NCBI RefSeq assembly: GCF_004535825.1
Contig: NZ_SGVY01000001.1
Location: forward strand, 124,001-188,000
DNA length: 64,000 bases
Reading direction: 5' to 3'
Origin: Segatella hominis
GTDB taxonomy: Bacteria > Bacteroidota > Bacteroidia > Bacteroidales > Bacteroidaceae
A program made the translations under genes and the position numbers. The notes beneath the pieces were generated by a model. That model did no database searches, was not told the origin of the DNA, and saw only the letters and a list, made by a program, of their open reading frames with translations. Within the stretch, counting starts at the first letter, position 1. Every line of letters starts with the position of its first letter. This document shows, piece after piece, positions 61,657 to 64,000 of this stretch.

Positions 61657-63927
61657 TTACTTTACGATAAACTTAGCAGCCTTACCTGCGCCCTTGATGA
61701 CATACATGCCAGAAGGCAGAACCGTAGAACCATTTCCGCTACCGCTCTTGACAAGCTGGCCAGCCATAGAGAAAATACTCCAAGCACCCTTGGTCAGGAC
61801 ATCCACCTCATTGCCACGTACTGCAAAGCGAGTTTCAGCCAAAAATGGCTTATCCGCAGTAACAGAACCAATACCGGAAGTAGTATTATCTACAATCTTA
61901 CCGAAGCGGCTCCATTCATTAGCTTTAGAATAGTCGGCTTTTGGAGTAACCCAATACTTTTCTCCTGTCTTCTCGTCAATCTCATAATGATCATCCGGTA
62001 CAATCAATTCCACTTGTGAAAGGTCATAAGGGAAGACATTGTTGATTTTCTCTTCTTTAAAATACATAGGAGAAGGGCGGGACGAAATAACCCTCTTTAG
62101 ACCAGAATAATTTACAAATGCTCGATCGACAAGATTTTCGAAGTAATCAGCATTGATAGTTAACTCCTCTACCTTCTGCATGCTGCTTTCATCATACCAA
62201 TGCCCCACAGAAGCAGGAATCGTAATACTCTTGGCCTCAGAAGCATTTCTAAGAGCATCCTGAGAAACGCAGTAGGTTCCCTGAGGAATATCTATGTCTG
62301 TTACCTGATTGCTTACATAATAAAGGGTATTGCCGGCATAACGCATATCGCCTTCCTGATTTCTCCACCAGGCAGTATTGTAGAATGCACTTGGATGTGG
62401 CATGATCAACTGTTCAGGGAAAGTAATATCACTCAACTTTGAACAACCGTAGAAAGACATGTGTCCAAGCGTAAATTGATATCCTGAGAATGTAACCTTC
62501 TCTAAATTTTTACATTCATTGAAACAGCACTGGTCTGACTCTATAACATATTCTCCAATGATAAGTTCTTTGATGTGAGCGTTTTTGTCATAAAGATAAC
62601 TACCGATAGAAATACCCATAAATGGATAATCTGTACTGAAACCTTCAGGCAAGGTAGTGAATAAGGACAACGTGGTTCCTGTAAATGGCTTAGCCATGAC
62701 CAATTTCAACTGATAAGGATCCCCCTCATTCTCTCCAGTGTAGCCGTACATATATTTTTTCTGACATAAGTAATCGCCCACTACACTAAAGGTAGTGTTA
62801 CCTTCCTCTACACTGATACGCTGTACCTTAGACAATAAATTGAGCCATGATTCCCCATAGACGTCATATACTTGATCCATCTCCTTACAGAAAGTCAGAT
62901 CTGTAATTCCACCAGGTGCATCAATGGCAATGGCACCATTACCGTAATAAGACTTATAAAGAATATTATTCTTGATAAAATAACGCTGATAATTATCAGT
63001 CTGCTCACGCTCTTCCATGGTCAGCGTCTTCAAATTTGGCCATCTTGCATATGTTACTTCACTTATATCCTCATCCTTTGGAATACAATAGCTGCTTACC
63101 GTAGCAGGAATATAGCAAAGGTTTTGACGCTCGGGTTCCCAGTTTTTGTCACGTTCCATGACGACACCATTGGCATCCTTGAAAAATGTTTCATTCCCGC
63201 TGCTAATCTCAAAATCAGCGATGTTATACGTATCCCTGAAACCAAAAGATTTGACATTCTTACCCATTACCAATGTCTGCAGACCTGGCAGATTAGAGAG
63301 AGAAATAGATTCTACATTGTCATTTGTCACCAATTTCTGCAAGTATGGATAATCTGTCAGATTGATATCAGTCATCGGACAACCAGCAGCTGCCAGATCG
63401 AGCACTTTCGCTTTTTTAGGCAATATAAAATCATTATTATTCAAATCAAACAAGACTCCATCAACTACCTTATACTTGCTATTGGCTACCGGCATGACAA
63501 ATTTCTCCAAATTAGGAGCATCCTGAACACTAAAATTCGTGACGGTAGAAGGCAACGTAATCTGTTTCAGATTTGGATAACTGCCATAATAAAGAGTGCA
63601 AGAAGTCACACCCTCAGGAACATTGATGGAACTGACACCGGCACAAAAGAACTGCACCTCTGAATTTTTAATCAGCATCACTCCTTCTGGATCAGTACTG
63701 AAAGAGGTATTTTCTGCATCTACAGAGATAGACAGAAGCGATGGAAACTGACTTGTCGAATACCATAATTCCATGTCATTAACCGACTTGCTCAAGTGCA
63801 AGGACGTTACACCCGGATACTGCTGAGGACCTAAGTTTAAATAAGTCAGCTTATCTGAGATATTCAGTTTTCCCTTTAATTGAGCAGGAACAGATATGCT
63901 CCATTCCCCATAATTTTGGGTATACAA
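61657..63927 (-). CDS. Large leucine-rich repeat (BspA-like) surface protein, 5' end unclear
   Basis: 756 residues from a TTG at 63927; the open frame reaches 63969 (17 more codons up to TAA) with no ATG. Many LRR_5-type units: VKSFGFRDTYNIADFEIS, KNLEKVTFSGYQFTLGHMSF, CSKLSDITFPEQLIMPHPSA, SEAKSITIPASVGHW. The C-terminal 60 residues (VDVLTKGAWSIFSMAGQLVK then LPSGMYVIKGAGKAAKFIVK) look like a secretion/sorting domain of the Por/T9SS type. A signal peptide expected for such a protein is not encoded in the frame, so the 5' end may be lost or frameshifted, or the true start lies outside what can be read. Confidence 0.75.
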   Translation of the reverse strand: MYTQNYGEWSISVPAQLKGKLNISDKLTYLNLGPQQYPGVTSLHLSKSVNDMELWYSTSQFPSLLSISVDAENTSFSTDPEGVMLIKNSEVQFFCAGVSSINVPEGVTSCTLYYGSYPNLKQITLPSTVTNFSVQDAPNLEKFVMPVANSKYKVVDGVLFDLNNNDFILPKKAKVLDLAAAGCPMTDINLTDYPYLQKLVTNDNVESISLSNLPGLQTLVMGKNVKSFGFRDTYNIADFEISSGNETFFKDANGVVMERDKNWEPERQNLCYIPATVSSYCIPKDEDISEVTYARWPNLKTLTMEEREQTDNYQRYFIKNNILYKSYYGNGAIAIDAPGGITDLTFCKEMDQVYDVYGESWLNLLSKVQRISVEEGNTTFSVVGDYLCQKKYMYGYTGENEGDPYQLKLVMAKPFTGTTLSLFTTLPEGFSTDYPFMGISIGSYLYDKNAHIKELIIGEYVIESDQCCFNECKNLEKVTFSGYQFTLGHMSFYGCSKLSDITFPEQLIMPHPSAFYNTAWWRNQEGDMRYAGNTLYYVSNQVTDIDIPQGTYCVSQDALRNASEAKSITIPASVGHWYDESSMQKVEELTINADYFENLVDRAFVNYSGLKRVISSRPSPMYFKEEKINNVFPYDLSQVELIVPDDHYEIDEKTGEKYWVTPKADYSKANEWSRFGKIVDNTTSGIGSVTADKPFLAETRFAVRGNEVDVLTKGAWSIFSMAGQLVKSGSGNGSTVLPSGMYVIKGAGKAAKFIVK

Positions 63928-64000
63928 ACATTTGTCCTGTACAAACGATAACCCGTTGGCGGAATTAATTTAGCGCATACTTAACCCTGCCAACCGGTCT

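Overview
The window looks like chromosome of a Prevotellaceae member (Bacteroidota; Prevotella/Segatella type). The evidence is promoters of the TTTG-N19-21-TAnnTTTG class before many genes, no clear Shine-Dalgarno sequences, BspA-like leucine-rich repeat proteins, a DUF4369 lipoprotein, an LptD-like OstA protein, and remnants of the HU-like DNA-binding protein plus amidase cluster common in Bacteroidales. The assignment is inference from gene content; no marker gene was compared.

1-9.4 kb is a leftward run: Mfd (C-terminus beyond the window), a GT2 glycosyltransferase, an acyltransferase, a membrane metallophosphoesterase, a stand-alone MetH activation domain, dihydroorotase, a DUF4369 lipoprotein, a small membrane protein and a DivIC/FtsB protein. 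9.4-18.7 kb holds dnaX, asnA, tRNA-Arg(CCG), pepT, a CPA2 antiporter and a His-rich metal P-type ATPase. 18.8-27 kb holds a GH20 hexosaminidase with N-terminal leucine-rich repeats, a repeat-filled spacer, LptD, an HD hydrolase and a carboxyltransferase whose biotin lysine is absent. 27.3-32.6 kb is a leftward sugar-nucleotide operon (fcl, rmlC, rmlD, rmlB, one unknown gene). 32.7-35.6 kb holds a lipoprotein, a HAD phosphatase and an OprO/P-type porin.

35.8-53.2 kb is the accessory part. Two tandem AAA-ATPase/PD-(D/E)XK proteins precede a complete type I-B CRISPR-Cas operon: an XRE-ImmA gene overlapping cas6, then cas8b, cas7, cas5, cas3, cas4, cas1, cas2 and an array of 12 repeats and 11 spacers. 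Directly repeated 3' ends of an amidase gene flank the locus at 39.33 kb and 50.86 kb. Beyond it lie a frameshifted AAA fragment, a nested palindrome with eight GGTCA motifs, and an HU-like pseudogene, so the locus sits in a decayed mobile or phage-like neighbourhood.

53.4-64 kb returns to core-type genes: a 46-residue membrane ORF, an NCS2/AzgA purine permease, a small leucine-rich repeat protein, a polyphosphate/phosphate operon (ppk1, ppx, PiT transporter with PhoU-like tail), and a large leucine-rich repeat surface protein with a sorting-domain-like C-terminus and no visible signal peptide.

The most notable items are the cas3 gene with a 33-bp in-frame duplication across the first HD-domain histidine, the XRE-ImmA protein built into the cas operon, the amidase direct repeats around the locus, the nested palindrome near 52 kb, and the carboxyltransferase with Trp where biotin lysine should be.
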